A DNA stretch of 64,000 nucleotides from an uncultured Acidimicrobiales bacterium (GTDB taxonomy: Bacteria; Actinomycetota; Acidimicrobiia; Acidimicrobiales; SHLQ01): contig CALLAA010000071.1 in NCBI GenBank assembly GCA_938002955.1, positions 1 to 64,000 on the forward strand, in the 5' to 3' direction. Below are positions 1 through 9,034 of the stretch, one piece after another. Each line of letters begins with the position of its first letter. The stretch's first letter is position 1. Below the pieces are notes generated by a model. That model did no database searches and had not been told where the DNA came from. It saw only the letters and a program-made list of their open reading frames with translations. The position numbers and the translations under genes were made by a program.

Positions 1-669
1 TTCGCTGCTCTCGACCCAGCGACCGGAGCTGCGCTCGATTGGGAGCCGGTTACGAACTCTCAAGAAGGCGTGCTCGAAATCACGCCGATCGATCGAGGCC
101 TCCTCGTTGGCCATGACCGTGATCTTGTCGGAGGCTTCTCCGTCGGTCGCCAGGCGTTCTTTGACTTCGGTGGCACGACGCCGGGATATGTTCCGCCCGT
201 CGTCACCGAGATCGACTGCACCGCCGTCGTGACCGCTGCCGGCAACGTCGACCTCACCTGGAACGAGATCCCCAGCGTCGCCACCTACGCCGTCCGCCGA
301 GACGGCAGCTGGCTTGCATCGGTCGACGACGAGTCGTACACCGACACAACCGCAGCCGTGGGACAACACACCTACGTCATCCGATACCGACTCGCCGGCG
401 ACACCATCAACACGACCTGCTCCCCCGACCCAATCACGATCGCACCCCAGCCCGTCGACGAGCTCACCTGCGACGCAACGGTTGTCGGCGACGGCGTTTC
501 GGTCGTGTCGAACTCGATCGGCGTCGACACCTATCAGGTCCGTCGTAACGGTGGCTGGATCGGCCAGACGGCCGGCCTGTCGTACGTCGACCCCGATGGC
601 ACCGAGGCCGACAGCTATCAGGTTCGGTATCGGCAGAACGGAACGACGACCACGGTCGATTGCGTCTGA
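1..669 (+). CDS. C-terminal part of a secreted repeat protein (partial)
   Basis: The reading frame is open at the left edge, so this is the end of a longer gene. The GTG at 70 in the ORF track is internal, because codons 1-69 are also open. The first ~55 residues (LDPATGA, FSVGRQAFFDFGG) resemble the last blade of beta-propeller repeat proteins of the delta-60 type. They are followed by two fibronectin-III-like repeats of about 75 residues that share Cys near the start, a TYAVRR/TYQVRR strand and a YVIRYR/YQVRYR strand. Such proteins are usually exported, but the signal peptide would lie outside the window. No enzyme motif is visible. Confidence 0.6.
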   Translation, partial: FAALDPATGAALDWEPVTNSQEGVLEITPIDRGLLVGHDRDLVGGFSVGRQAFFDFGGTTPGYVPPVVTEIDCTAVVTAAGNVDLTWNEIPSVATYAVRRDGSWLASVDDESYTDTTAAVGQHTYVIRYRLAGDTINTTCSPDPITIAPQPVDELTCDATVVGDGVSVVSNSIGVDTYQVRRNGGWIGQTAGLSYVDPDGTEADSYQVRYRQNGTTTTVDCV

Positions 670-721
670 CGCTGCGACGCTGAACCACGGACGGCGACCG
701 AATCCGTGGCACTCTGTGCAC

Positions 722-1447
722 ATGTCGCCGTTGCCCAAGCCTGACGCCGCTGTACAACTCGTCGTCTTCGACCTGATGGGCACGCTCATTACCGATGATG
801 GCGTGGTTCACCGGGCCTATGACCAGGCATTAGCTCAAGCGGGCATCGCGCCTGGATCGGACGCAGCCGCAGCGGCACGTGCGACGATCGATGCGTTGAG
901 AGGTCGACCGACCCTCGTGGTCCTCACCGAAGTTATCGGCGATGCCGTCATGGCCGAAGAAGCAACATGGGCGTTCGACGACAGCATTCTCGACTCGGTC
1001 TCGAACCTCGTCGAGGTCCCAGGAGCTGGCCGCGTGCTTCGCGACCTGCACAACAACGAGATTCTCACGGCGGTCACGACCAGCTTTACGCCAGAGGTGC
1101 GCAAGGCCGTCCTCGCCCACATGGGATGGACCGACAGTTTCGCCGCAACCCTTTCTGCCCATGGCGTACGACGAGGACACCCGGCCCCAGACCTGCTGCT
1201 GCACGCAATTCTGGATCTGCGGATCGACAGCGTTGCGCAGGTCGCCATCGTCGGCGATAGCGCGACCGACCTCGAGGCGGGCAACCGAGCCGGGGCCGGA
1301 CTGGTCGTTGGCGTCCGAAGCGGGGGCGCAACAGAATCAGATCTGCTCTCAGCGCCCCACACGCATCTGGTCGACTCGGTCGCCGACCTACCAGCGATCC
1401 TGCAGGCACCGCGTACCGACGGCCAGCGACGCACATCGGATCGCTAG
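722..1447 (+). CDS. HAD-superfamily hydrolase, phosphonatase-like
   Basis: The protein has 241 residues. The ATG at 722 is chosen because the upstream part of the 377-residue ORF overlaps the preceding gene and looks non-coding. HAD motif I is VVFDLMGT with nucleophile Asp17. The usual general-acid Asp at +2 is Met, as in phosphonoacetaldehyde-hydrolase-like enzymes, which have a non-acidic residue there. Motif IV is VGDSATDLEAG followed by a NRAGAGLVVGV segment, again typical of the phosphonatase-like group. Hydrolysis of a small phosphorylated or phosphonate metabolite in the cytoplasm is likely, but the substrate cannot be read from sequence. No phosphonate genes are adjacent. Confidence 0.8.
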   Translation: MSPLPKPDAAVQLVVFDLMGTLITDDGVVHRAYDQALAQAGIAPGSDAAAAARATIDALRGRPTLVVLTEVIGDAVMAEEATWAFDDSILDSVSNLVEVPGAGRVLRDLHNNEILTAVTTSFTPEVRKAVLAHMGWTDSFAATLSAHGVRRGHPAPDLLLHAILDLRIDSVAQVAIVGDSATDLEAGNRAGAGLVVGVRSGGATESDLLSAPHTHLVDSVADLPAILQAPRTDGQRRTSDR

Positions 1448-1533
1448 TCCGGTTACACGACACGTTCGACGCAACTCCGACAGTCGAGTCGGGATCGGCA
1501 CGATGTCGGGTTCGTCACGCGGCATACTTGAGC

Positions 1534-2613
1534 ATGTCCGCAACGCTTCCGACCCCAGAACAGATCGCCGCTGCACCCAAGGTCCTTCTTCACGATCACC
1601 TCGACGGAGGGCTTCGCCCACAGACGGTCATCGACCTCGCTGACGAGACAGGATATGGCGCCCTTCCGACGACCGACCCGGCCGAGCTTGCCGAGTGGAT
1701 GAAGCGTGGTGCCGATCGCAAAGACCTCGTGTTGTACCTCGACACGTTCGCGCACACGACCGGAGTCATGCAGACCGCTGAGGCGCTCCACCGTGTGGCC
1801 CGGGAGTGCGCCGAAGACCTTGCTGCCGATGGCGTTGTATACGCCGAAGTCCGCTTTGCCCCTGAGCTTCACACCGAACAGGGCATGAGCATGGACGATG
1901 TGCTCGAGGCGGTCACGAGCGGGTTTGCCGACGGTAGCGACGGGACGCCGCTGACGATTCGTGCGATCTGCTCAGCCATGCGCCAGATGGACAAAAGCCT
2001 TGAGGTATCCCAACTCGCTGTTCGTTGGCGCGACCGGGGCGTTGTTGGCTTCGACATTGCCGGCCCAGAGAACGGCTTCCCTCCAGACGAGCACATGCTC
2101 GCATTCCAGTTCGCCGAGCGGGAGAACTTTCACTTCACAATCCACGCCGGCGAAGCGTACGGACCCAAGAGCATCTGGAAGGCACTGCAGTTCTGTGGAG
2201 CCGAACGTCTTGGCCATGGCGTGCGCATCATCGATGACATCGAGGTCTCGCCAGACGGCGAACCCCATCTCGGGCGTCTTGCGAACTACATCCGAGACCG
2301 GCGAATCCCGCTCGAGGTGTGTCCGTCTTCCAACCTGCACACCGGGGTGGTCGATGATCTTGCGGACCATCCAATCAAGCTGTTCAAGGATCTGAAGTTT
2401 CGCGTCACGCTGAACACCGACAATCGCTTGATGAGCGATATCTCCATGTCCAAAGAGATGCAGAACATGGTCGACGTGTTTGGCTGGGATCTTTTGGACA
2501 TGCAATGGCTCACCGTGAACGCCATGAAGAGCGCATTCCTGCCGTTCGATGAGCGTCTCGTCTTGATCAACGAGGTCATCAAGCCCGCGTATGTGACCCT
2601 GCGTGGAGCGTAA
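1534..2613 (+). CDS. add: Adenosine deaminase
   Basis: This 359-residue protein is a TIM-barrel metal-dependent deaminase converting adenosine (or 2'-deoxyadenosine) to inosine in purine salvage. The N-terminal metal motif HDHLDGG, the HAGE motif with the proton-donating Glu, the SSNLHTG segment and the LNTDN metal-ligand Asp are all present in the expected order. Length is normal for the bacterial enzyme. The ORF track starts at a TTG (1528), but the ATG six bases on is the better start. It ends three bases before the convergent EamA transporter gene. A PfkB kinase resembling adenosine kinase lies 30 kb away. Confidence 0.93.
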   Translation: MSATLPTPEQIAAAPKVLLHDHLDGGLRPQTVIDLADETGYGALPTTDPAELAEWMKRGADRKDLVLYLDTFAHTTGVMQTAEALHRVARECAEDLAADGVVYAEVRFAPELHTEQGMSMDDVLEAVTSGFADGSDGTPLTIRAICSAMRQMDKSLEVSQLAVRWRDRGVVGFDIAGPENGFPPDEHMLAFQFAERENFHFTIHAGEAYGPKSIWKALQFCGAERLGHGVRIIDDIEVSPDGEPHLGRLANYIRDRRIPLEVCPSSNLHTGVVDDLADHPIKLFKDLKFRVTLNTDNRLMSDISMSKEMQNMVDVFGWDLLDMQWLTVNAMKSAFLPFDERLVLINEVIKPAYVTLRGA

Positions 2614-2616
2614 ACG

Positions 2617-3525
2617 TTAACCGCCGGTTCCGACCAGGAGCGCCGTACCGACGAAGGCTACGAGGGCACCGATCCACGAGCCGACGCCTGGGCGTTCCTT
2701 CGTGGCCATCCACAGCAGCGGCAACATCATGATCGGAGTGGTTGCGGACAAGATCGTGGCTGGGCCGATTGGGCCGTTCTTGAACGAGTCGAGAAGTAGC
2801 GTCATCCCGATCACCATCGCCATTGCTGCCGAGAGGCCGAGGATGGCCCAGTATCGCAGGGTCATCGGTGCGCGGTTCTCGCTCTGGGCCATCTTGTCGA
2901 GCGGCCGTGCAAAGATCCAGAGCAGTGGTGTTGCGATCAGGACCCGACTCGCTGACACGGTCCACGTCGAGGCCCCAGCGTCGAAGACAGGGTCGATCAA
3001 GATGGCGCCGATGGCCTGACCGAGCGCACCGAGCAGCGCCCAGCCAAAGGCGGTGAGCGGATTGCCGACGATTGTTTCGAACCGGTGGACCTGACCGGGC
3101 TTATTGCCGAAGAACACGGCTAAGAGCACACCGATGACGATCAGCACGGTGCCGAGAACACCGAGCGCTGTCCACTCCTCATCGAGTATGACGACTCCGA
3201 TGATCGCCGCCATAGGTGCATTGGTCGTGAACACCATGGAGGTTCGCCGCGGACCAAAGCGAGCAAAGGCGGTGAACAGTGCAGCGTCGCCAATGAGCAG
3301 GCCCACAACCGCGGAGCCGACGAGGAAGGCAACGGATCGCCCGTCGAGAGGCAGGCTCGACCAATCGCCAAAGATCGACGCAACGATGAACAGCAGTGCC
3401 GAGGCGACGACCATGCGTAGGCGGGTGAAGCGTGGCCCACCGAGTTCTCGACTGGGCGTCGCTGCCACAAGACCGCTCAGGGCCCAGAAGAAGGCCGCAC
3501 CGAGTGCGGCGACCTGATACGGCAT
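2617..3525 (-). CDS. EamA/DMT-family transporter
   Basis: This 302-residue integral membrane protein has about ten hydrophobic segments in two similar halves (EamA repeats). The first half starts with AALGAAFFWALSGLVAATPSR and the second with LTAFGWALLGALGQAIGA. Members of the drug/metabolite transporter family export or exchange amino acids, nucleosides or other small metabolites, and the substrate cannot be deduced here. The gene is convergent with add with almost no spacer. It is divergent from the carboxylase gene at 3608, so that 82-base gap must hold both promoters. Confidence 0.85.
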   Translation of the reverse strand: MPYQVAALGAAFFWALSGLVAATPSRELGGPRFTRLRMVVASALLFIVASIFGDWSSLPLDGRSVAFLVGSAVVGLLIGDAALFTAFARFGPRRTSMVFTTNAPMAAIIGVVILDEEWTALGVLGTVLIVIGVLLAVFFGNKPGQVHRFETIVGNPLTAFGWALLGALGQAIGAILIDPVFDAGASTWTVSASRVLIATPLLWIFARPLDKMAQSENRAPMTLRYWAILGLSAAMAMVIGMTLLLDSFKNGPIGPATILSATTPIMMLPLLWMATKERPGVGSWIGALVAFVGTALLVGTGG

Positions 3526-3607
3526 TGGGGCAACGCTATCGGGAGCGCCCGGGCACGGGATGGGGCCCGCTCCGTTACCGATCCGCGCCGCTTGCTAGCG
3601 TCGCCAC

Positions 3608-5362
3608 ATGTTCGAGATCACCTCACCGTTGATTGGCACGATCCTCCAGCTCACAGATGTCGGCACGATCGTCCCCGCTGGCGCTCCGCTAGCGGTTCTC
3701 GAATCGATGAAGATGGAGCACTTCGTGACCGCCGAGACGCCCGTGGAAATCGTCGAGCATCGAAGCGAAGTCGGTGCCGCTGTCGCTGCGGGCGATGTGC
3801 TGTTCATGGTGGCGACCGCCGAGGCAGAGCCTGAGAGTGCTGGCGACAGCACCGATGAGCCTCGGCTGGCGTTCGATCACATCCTGGAGCGACGGGCATT
3901 GGGACACGATGCTGCCCGGCCCGACGCGGTTGCGAAGCGACATGGCCGCGGACATCGAACCGCTCGGGAGAACATCGCTGACCTCATCGACGACGGTAGT
4001 TTCGTCGAGTACGGCCCTCTCGCGATTGCAGCTCAGCGACGACGACGCGATATCGATGAGCTCATCGCACGCACTCCAGCTGACGGACTTGTCGGCGGTG
4101 TTGCGACGGTGAACGCGGAGCACTTCGGGATCGACTCAACCGGCTGCGTCGTTGCGTCCTACGACTACATGGTGCTCGCCGGTACCCAGGGAATGGTCAA
4201 CCATCGCAAGAAGGATCGGCTCTTCGAACTCGCCGAGAAGAAGCGGCTGCCGATCGTGATGTACACCGAGGGCGGGGGTGGCCGACCGGGCGACACCGAC
4301 ATGCCCGGCGTCAGCTGGCTCGACTGTTTGGCGTTCGCGCTCTTCGGCAAACTCGCTGGCAGCGTTCCGCTCATCGGCGTGAACTCTGGATACTGCTTCG
4401 CTGGCAACGCAGCGTTGCTCGGTACCTGCGATGTCGTGATTGCGACCGAAGACTCAAATATTGGCATGGCAGGACCCGCGATGATCGAGGGTGGCGGGCT
4501 CGGCACGTTCGCTCCGACCGAGATCGGCCCAATCGACGCCCACGCGAGCAATGGCGTCGTAGACATCGCCGTATCGGATGAAGCTGAAGCGACGAGAGTG
4601 GCCAAGATCCTCCTCGGTATGACGCAAGGAAACCTCGCCGACTGGACGGCGCCAGACCCGCAGCTGGCCCGCGATGCCGTGCCGGCGAATCGCAAGCAGG
4701 TCTATGACATGCACGATGCGCTTGGGTCTATCGTCGACGCGGACACCCTGATCGAGCTTCGTCCGAGCTGGAACCCGGGAATGATCACCGCATTTGCCCG
4801 TGTCGAGGGGCGGCCGGTTGCGATCATTGCGAACAACCCCCTGCACCTGTCGGGGGCGATCGATCACGGTGGCGCCACCAAGAGCGCGGAGTTCATGCAG
4901 CTCGCCGACAGCTGGGGAATTCCCTTGCTCTTTGTATGTGACACCCCCGGTTTCATGGTCGGGCCGGACTCCGATGCAGAGGGCCTCCCACGAAGCGCCG
5001 GCGCCCTGTTTCGGATCGGAGCGAACCTCTCGGTTCCCTTTGCCACCGTCATCACCAGAAAGGGATATGGCCTCGGGGCCCAAGCAATGGCGGGCGGCGG
5101 CTTTAAGGAGCCACTGTTTACCGTCAGCTGGCCCACCGGCGAATTCGGCCCGATGGGTCTCGAAGGAGCCGTCCAGCTCGGGTTCGCGCGAGAGCTCAGC
5201 GCTGCCGCCGAGGGGCCAGAGCGCGACGCGCTCTACGAGAAGTTGGTCGACACCATGTACGAGCTCGGGAGCGCAGCGAACGTGGCGTCACATTTTGAGA
5301 TCGACGATGCGATCGATCCGGCCGAAACTCGGCGCTGGATTTCTACGCTGCTGCTTCGGTAG
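3608..5362 (+). CDS. Biotinyl domain-carboxyltransferase fusion of an acyl-CoA carboxylase
   Basis: The 584-residue protein begins with a complete biotinyl-lipoyl domain (residues 1-75) carrying ESMKMEH with the biotin-accepting Lys35. A carboxyltransferase of the propionyl/acetyl-CoA carboxylase beta type follows (about residues 80-584). Within it are GGGGRPGDTD and two crotonase-like halves with GYCFAGNAALLG and the CDTPGFMVG and GYGLGAQAMAGGG oxyanion-hole segments. It should transfer CO2 from carboxybiotin to an acyl-CoA. The order BCCP-CT matches the C-terminal half of single-chain long-chain acyl-CoA carboxylases, but the biotin carboxylase domain is absent and no such gene lies in the window. 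The 3' end overlaps the opposite-strand DUF6356 gene by 20 bases. Confidence 0.87.
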   Translation: MFEITSPLIGTILQLTDVGTIVPAGAPLAVLESMKMEHFVTAETPVEIVEHRSEVGAAVAAGDVLFMVATAEAEPESAGDSTDEPRLAFDHILERRALGHDAARPDAVAKRHGRGHRTARENIADLIDDGSFVEYGPLAIAAQRRRRDIDELIARTPADGLVGGVATVNAEHFGIDSTGCVVASYDYMVLAGTQGMVNHRKKDRLFELAEKKRLPIVMYTEGGGGRPGDTDMPGVSWLDCLAFALFGKLAGSVPLIGVNSGYCFAGNAALLGTCDVVIATEDSNIGMAGPAMIEGGGLGTFAPTEIGPIDAHASNGVVDIAVSDEAEATRVAKILLGMTQGNLADWTAPDPQLARDAVPANRKQVYDMHDALGSIVDADTLIELRPSWNPGMITAFARVEGRPVAIIANNPLHLSGAIDHGGATKSAEFMQLADSWGIPLLFVCDTPGFMVGPDSDAEGLPRSAGALFRIGANLSVPFATVITRKGYGLGAQAMAGGGFKEPLFTVSWPTGEFGPMGLEGAVQLGFARELSAAAEGPERDALYEKLVDTMYELGSAANVASHFEIDDAIDPAETRRWISTLLLR

Positions 5363-5579
5363 GAGCGTCTGCCCGAGCGCCAGCGGTAACGACGGCGTGC
5401 ATCTCCTTGATGGCGGTGCTGCCGGTCGTGCAGTGCCTCCACGGCATCACGGCATGAATGGCACAACACCAGGCAGCCTTGAGCAGCTTGGCGGACATGC
5501 CTGCGGCAAAGCGCATGTGTTCGAAATATGTTTCGTCGACCGACGCTGGATGCTCGGTGAACTTCCCCCGGATACTCAT
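5343..5579 (-). CDS. DUF6356 family small membrane protein
   Basis: This small protein has 78 residues from the ATG at 5579. The track ORF starts further up at a GTG (5648), but the family normally begins just before the conserved TEHPASVDETYFEHM block, so the shorter form is preferred. The rest, a hydrophobic stretch containing HAVMPW and then TGSTAIKEMH, fits DUF6356, a family of short proteins of unknown function with one or two membrane segments. The stop lies inside the convergent carboxylase gene. It is divergent from the Lrp/AsnC regulator, so the shared upstream region could be controlled by that regulator. No Shine-Dalgarno sequence is evident. Confidence 0.72.
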   Translation of the reverse strand: MSIRGKFTEHPASVDETYFEHMRFAAGMSAKLLKAAWCCAIHAVMPWRHCTTGSTAIKEMHAVVTAGARADAPTEAAA

Positions 5580-5653
5580 GAACGTACGGTACGCGACGCC
5601 GACTAGATATTGGTCGCAATATTCACTGGCAAATAGCCGCTTGGGCACCCATA

Positions 5654-5685
5654 CTGTTCTAGCGAACTATCTTTTCGCAGAACAG
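5654..5685. promoter_or_regulatory. Long inverted repeat in front of the Lrp/AsnC gene (putative operator)
   Basis: CTGTTCT at 5654-5660 is mirrored by AGAACAG at 5679-5685. With one bulged A the symmetry extends inward (GCGAA / TTCGC), giving arms of about 12 bases around a 7-base centre. It ends nine bases before the regulator's ATG and lies in the region shared with the divergent DUF6356 gene. Lrp/AsnC proteins bind such dyads and usually autoregulate. The same bases could also form a hairpin in the 5' leader of the mRNA. Confidence 0.55.
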
Positions 5686-5694
5686 GATTCCACC

Positions 5695-6153
5695 ATGGAC
5701 GAAATCGACAAGCAGATCGTGCAATTACTGCAGGCCGACGCGTCCACCTCGGTCCGCGATATTGCCGACACTGTTGGCCTCACCGCGACGCCGTGTTGGC
5801 GGCGAATTCAGAACCTTGAGCGATCCGGGGTGATCTCCGGGCGGGTCGCACTCGTCGACCCGCTGGCGGTCAATCTCTCGCTCACGGCGCTCGTTCTCAT
5901 TCGCACGAACGAACACAATGCGGACTGGACCGCACGGTTCCTCGAAACCGTCGAACGATTCGACGAGGTGATCGAGGCATACCGCACAAGCGGCGAACTC
6001 GACTACATGCTCAAGGTCGTCGTCCCCGATATGGCAGCGTTCGACCAGTTCTACCTTCGCCTCATCGAATACATCGATCTCTACGACGTGCGTAGCACCT
6101 TTGTGATGGAGGAGATGAAACGCACCACTGCGCTCCCCCTCAGCTACGCGTAG
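5695..6153 (+). CDS. Lrp/AsnC-family transcriptional regulator
   Basis: The protein has 152 residues from the ATG at 5695; upstream in-frame codons of the track ORF belong to the opposite-strand gene region. Residues 1-60 form the AsnC-type winged helix-turn-helix (MDEIDKQIVQLLQADA, then VGLTATPCWRRIQNLERSGVI). Residues 65-150 form the RAM/Lrp effector domain with the typical SGELDYMLKVVV strand. These regulators form dimers to octamers and usually sense an amino acid. Candidate targets are its own gene and the divergent DUF6356 gene, through the inverted repeat just upstream. It is convergent with ppgK (2-base gap). Confidence 0.92.
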   Translation: MDEIDKQIVQLLQADASTSVRDIADTVGLTATPCWRRIQNLERSGVISGRVALVDPLAVNLSLTALVLIRTNEHNADWTARFLETVERFDEVIEAYRTSGELDYMLKVVVPDMAAFDQFYLRLIEYIDLYDVRSTFVMEEMKRTTALPLSYA

Positions 6154-6155
6154 CG

Positions 6156-6890
6156 CTAGGTCTGTGCGAGCGCAGCGCCGACAATACCGGCGCGGTTCAG
6201 CATCTTGGCCGCAACGATCGGCGTGCGGACATCGTCGAGATATTCTTCGAATCGATCGAACTGCTTACTGATACCTCCGCCGAGTACGAACAGCTTGGGC
6301 CAAAAGAGCTTCTCGATCTCCATCATGACGCTCTCGAGTTCCTTACCCCAGTCCTTGAATGACAGGTCCTTTTCGTCCTTCGCCCGGGAGGACGCTCGTT
6401 CTTCGGCGATCTTGCCGTCCATCATCAGGTGACCAAACTCGGTATTCGGGACGAGCTTGCCATCGATGATCACCGCCGATCCAATGCCCGTGCCGAGCGT
6501 TAGCAAAATGACCGTGCCAGGGATGCCCTCACCGGCGCCGAACCGCGCTTCCGCGAGGCCCGCAGCATCGGCGTCGTTGATAACGGCAACGTCACACCCG
6601 CTGGCTTCGGTGAACACCTTGTCGCCATCGACATTCACCCAGGACTTATGCAAGTTGGCAGCGGTGCGTACAACACCGTGCTGGATCACGCCCGGGAAGC
6701 CAACGCCCACAGGCCCGGTCCAGTCAAAGTGCTCGGTCAGTTGACGGACCACATCGGCCATTGCCTCAGGCGTTGCTGGTTTCGGTGTCGGAATCCGGAA
6801 CTTGTCCGACATGATCTCGCCAGTATCTGTCTCGACCTCGGCTGCCTTCATGCCCGATCCACCGATATCGATTCCAAGTACCCGGGTCAC
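6156..6890 (-). CDS. ppgK: Polyphosphate glucokinase (ROK family)
   Basis: This is a 244-residue GTG-start protein. It phosphorylates glucose to glucose-6-phosphate using inorganic polyphosphate (and often ATP), an enzyme characteristic of Actinobacteria. The ROK phosphate-binding motif [11 protein letters not shown] is at the N terminus. [14 protein letters not shown] contains the catalytic Asp region. [10 protein letters not shown] and NTEFGHL are the hallmark segments of PpgK. Length is normal. It lies downstream of the flotillin operon but is separated from it by a strong terminator, so it probably has its own promoter in the short gap. Confidence 0.9.
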   Translation of the reverse strand: MTRVLGIDIGGSGMKAAEVETDTGEIMSDKFRIPTPKPATPEAMADVVRQLTEHFDWTGPVGVGFPGVIQHGVVRTAANLHKSWVNVDGDKVFTEASGCDVAVINDADAAGLAEARFGAGEGIPGTVILLTLGTGIGSAVIIDGKLVPNTEFGHLMMDGKIAEERASSRAKDEKDLSFKDWGKELESVMMEIEKLFWPKLFVLGGGISKQFDRFEEYLDDVRTPIVAAKMLNRAGIVGAALAQT

Positions 6891-6915
6891 GTTCGCCTAA
6901 CTCCTCTAAAACTGG

Positions 6916-6947
6916 CTGTAGCGGACGGTCGATACCGTCCGCTACAG
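6916..6947 (-). terminator. Intrinsic terminator after the NfeD-flotillin operon
   Basis: There is a perfect 14-base inverted repeat (CTGTAGCGGACGGT / ACCGTCCGCTACAG) around the 4-base loop CGAT. Read on the minus strand, the hairpin is followed by CCAGTTTTAG, a short T run. It sits between the flotillin stop and the ppgK start, so it most simply ends the NfeD-flotillin transcript. The plus side also has a TTTT (6955-6958), so it could act in both directions. Confidence 0.75.
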
Positions 6948-6964
6948 GCTACGCGTTTTCTGGA

Positions 6965-8326
6965 CTAGTTCGGCGAGGCTTCGGTCGCCGGGATTTCAGG
7001 TGCCGAGATCTGCTCGGGAGCAGACTCCGACGTGGTTGGCAGCGCGGGTTGACCGGAGTCGCCGCCGCCTTCCATCTTTGTGCGCAGTGGACCCATGATG
7101 TCGACGCCTGTGGCCGTCTCGATCTGCTCGGCGATCGCAATCACCGACGCCGGAAGCTGCTTGGCGATACCTGGGAGAGCTTGACCATCGCCGCCGGCGT
7201 CGATCACCGTCATCTTGTCGATGTCGATGCCGTTCACGGTGGAGACGATCTCGCTGATCAGTTCTGGCAACATGTTGAGCACGAAGATGTCGTGAGCATC
7301 GTCACCTGCAGCCTGGTACTGAGCCGTAAGCCGCTGGAAGACCTCGACCTGAGCTGCACCTTCCTCAACAATGTGCGCAGCGTCGGCACGTGCCTGCAAC
7401 TGGCGGGCCTCGAGATCAGCCTGTGCGGGAAGTACGACGTCGGCCTGGAGACGACGGCGCTCGAGTTCGATTCGTTCGAGCTCGAGCTCCTGCTGGGCAA
7501 CAGCGTTTGCCTTCTCACCGGCTACTCGCGCCTCGGCCTCTGAAGCGAGCGCGACACCATCGAGCTCAGCGCTACGAACACGGAGCAGGTTCTGCTCTTC
7601 GACGATCTGACGCTCGGCTTGGGCACGGGCGATCTGGGCACGCTGTTGAGCTTCGGCCTCAGCCTGCTCCGCCTCGGCCTGCTTCTCTGCTTCGGTGACA
7701 CGAGCGGACTTCAACACGTCGGCGGTACGACGACGGCCGACCGCATCGAGATACCCAACTTCATCGGTGACGTTCTGAATCTTCAGCACGTCGAGCTCTA
7801 GACCAAGGGTCTTAATGTCGTCGTCGGCCTCTTCGATGAGCACCTGGGAGAATTTGAGGCGGTCTTCGTTGACCTCTTCTGGTGTCAGCGTCGCCAATAC
7901 GCCACGAAGGTTTGCTTCGAGGGTTTCCTTAGCGATCTGGGCGATCGACTGATGTGGCACGTTGAGGAAGCGCTCAACGGAGTTGGCAAGCAACGAGTCG
8001 TTGCTCGACACCTTGACATTTGCGATGCCTTGGACGTTGAGCGGGATTGCGCCCTTCGAGTACGCATTAAGGACCGAGACCTCCAACGGAATGTTGTTGA
8101 GGTCCATCCATGACACCTGCTCGAGCAGTGGGATCCGGAGCGTACGTCCGCCCTTGACGGTCCGGTAGCCGAGCTTTCGGCCGTCGGCTGTCACCTTGTT
8201 GCTACGTCCACCCGAGATGATGGCCACCCGGTTCGGCGGACAGATGATGATCAGGCTCTTGACGACGAAGATCGCGACGATCACCGCCAAGGCAATCAAG
8301 ATTCCTAGGATCGCTGCAAATGTCAT
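6965..8326 (-). CDS. Flotillin-like SPFH-domain membrane protein
   Basis: This 453-residue protein has an N-terminal membrane anchor (residues ~5-27) followed by an SPFH/Band-7 domain (~30-210) that includes the LLANSVERFLN and TLEANLRGVLATLTPEEVNEDR segments. A long Ala/Glu/Gln-rich coiled coil (~215-350) comes next, then a globular tail ending in a Pro/Glu-rich stretch. Flotillins form oligomeric scaffolds in ordered membrane microdomains. The preceding gene encodes an NfeD-like protein, the usual genetic partner of bacterial flotillins. The 69-base spacer and common orientation indicate one operon. Confidence 0.92.
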   Translation of the reverse strand: MTFAAILGILIALAVIVAIFVVKSLIIICPPNRVAIISGGRSNKVTADGRKLGYRTVKGGRTLRIPLLEQVSWMDLNNIPLEVSVLNAYSKGAIPLNVQGIANVKVSSNDSLLANSVERFLNVPHQSIAQIAKETLEANLRGVLATLTPEEVNEDRLKFSQVLIEEADDDIKTLGLELDVLKIQNVTDEVGYLDAVGRRRTADVLKSARVTEAEKQAEAEQAEAEAQQRAQIARAQAERQIVEEQNLLRVRSAELDGVALASEAEARVAGEKANAVAQQELELERIELERRRLQADVVLPAQADLEARQLQARADAAHIVEEGAAQVEVFQRLTAQYQAAGDDAHDIFVLNMLPELISEIVSTVNGIDIDKMTVIDAGGDGQALPGIAKQLPASVIAIAEQIETATGVDIMGPLRTKMEGGGDSGQPALPTTSESAPEQISAPEIPATEASPN

Positions 8327-8395
8327 GTATTACCCCTTTCGGCCGAAGCCGCCTACATCGTTCAGACGTACTGAACGAAATCTGAGTGCCGAGCG

Positions 8396-9034
8396 TTAAT
8401 CCGTCAGTTCCGGATCGACTGCCATGACCTTGGCTACGCCATTGGCCATCTCGACGATTACTACTTGTTCTCCACGTGCAAATGTCGTGTCTATAGCGTC
8501 CTCGACAGAGCCAGCCGTGAGCTGTACTCGCTCATCGCCGGTATCGAGCCATACCCGGCCGCGCTTGCCAGCGTCGATCGGAACGCTGACCGTCGCCATG
8601 CGACCTTCGAGTTGTCGATCGGTGAGTTGACTGTCTGATTCGGTGTTGCGAAGGAAGCTGAAGAAGGCGGTGTTGATGAATGCTGAGGTCACGCCGACGA
8701 TGACGGCGAGGATGATCGTGGCGATGAATCCGACGCTGAAGACGGTTCCGAGGATGCCGCCGATTCCAAAGAAGGCCAAGAAGAACGTGTACGAGCTGAC
8801 CGGAATGCGGCGGAAGAGCGCCGTGAGGTCGCCAACGCCATGGGCTCCTATGTCGGCGTCGCCGACGTCCATACCTCCGTCGACATCGAGCCCTGCGTCG
8901 ACGCCCGCGTCGAAGTCGCCATCGAGGTCGAACCCGGCATCGCCAACGTCAGCTTCAGCATCGGTACCGCCGAGAGCGAACATCGCGAGCAACGGAACTC
9001 CGAGTGCCGCACAGAAGATATACAACGCCAACAT
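8396..9034 (-). CDS. NfeD-like membrane protein (flotillin partner)
   Basis: This 212-residue protein has an N-terminal membrane segment (1-22) followed by a 50-residue Asp/Gly-rich low-complexity loop with irregular GxDxDG and DAGxD repeats. Two or three more membrane segments (~75-125) and a C-terminal OB-fold-like domain (~140-205; EGRMATVSVPIDAGKRGRVW) complete it. This order fits the OB-fold NfeD/YqiJ-type proteins encoded with flotillins, which are thought to act with them at the membrane. It is first in the operon. The acidic loop might bind cations, but that is only inferred from composition. Confidence 0.85.
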   Translation of the reverse strand: MLALYIFCAALGVPLLAMFALGGTDAEADVGDAGFDLDGDFDAGVDAGLDVDGGMDVGDADIGAHGVGDLTALFRRIPVSSYTFFLAFFGIGGILGTVFSVGFIATIILAVIVGVTSAFINTAFFSFLRNTESDSQLTDRQLEGRMATVSVPIDAGKRGRVWLDTGDERVQLTAGSVEDAIDTTFARGEQVVIVEMANGVAKVMAVDPELTD

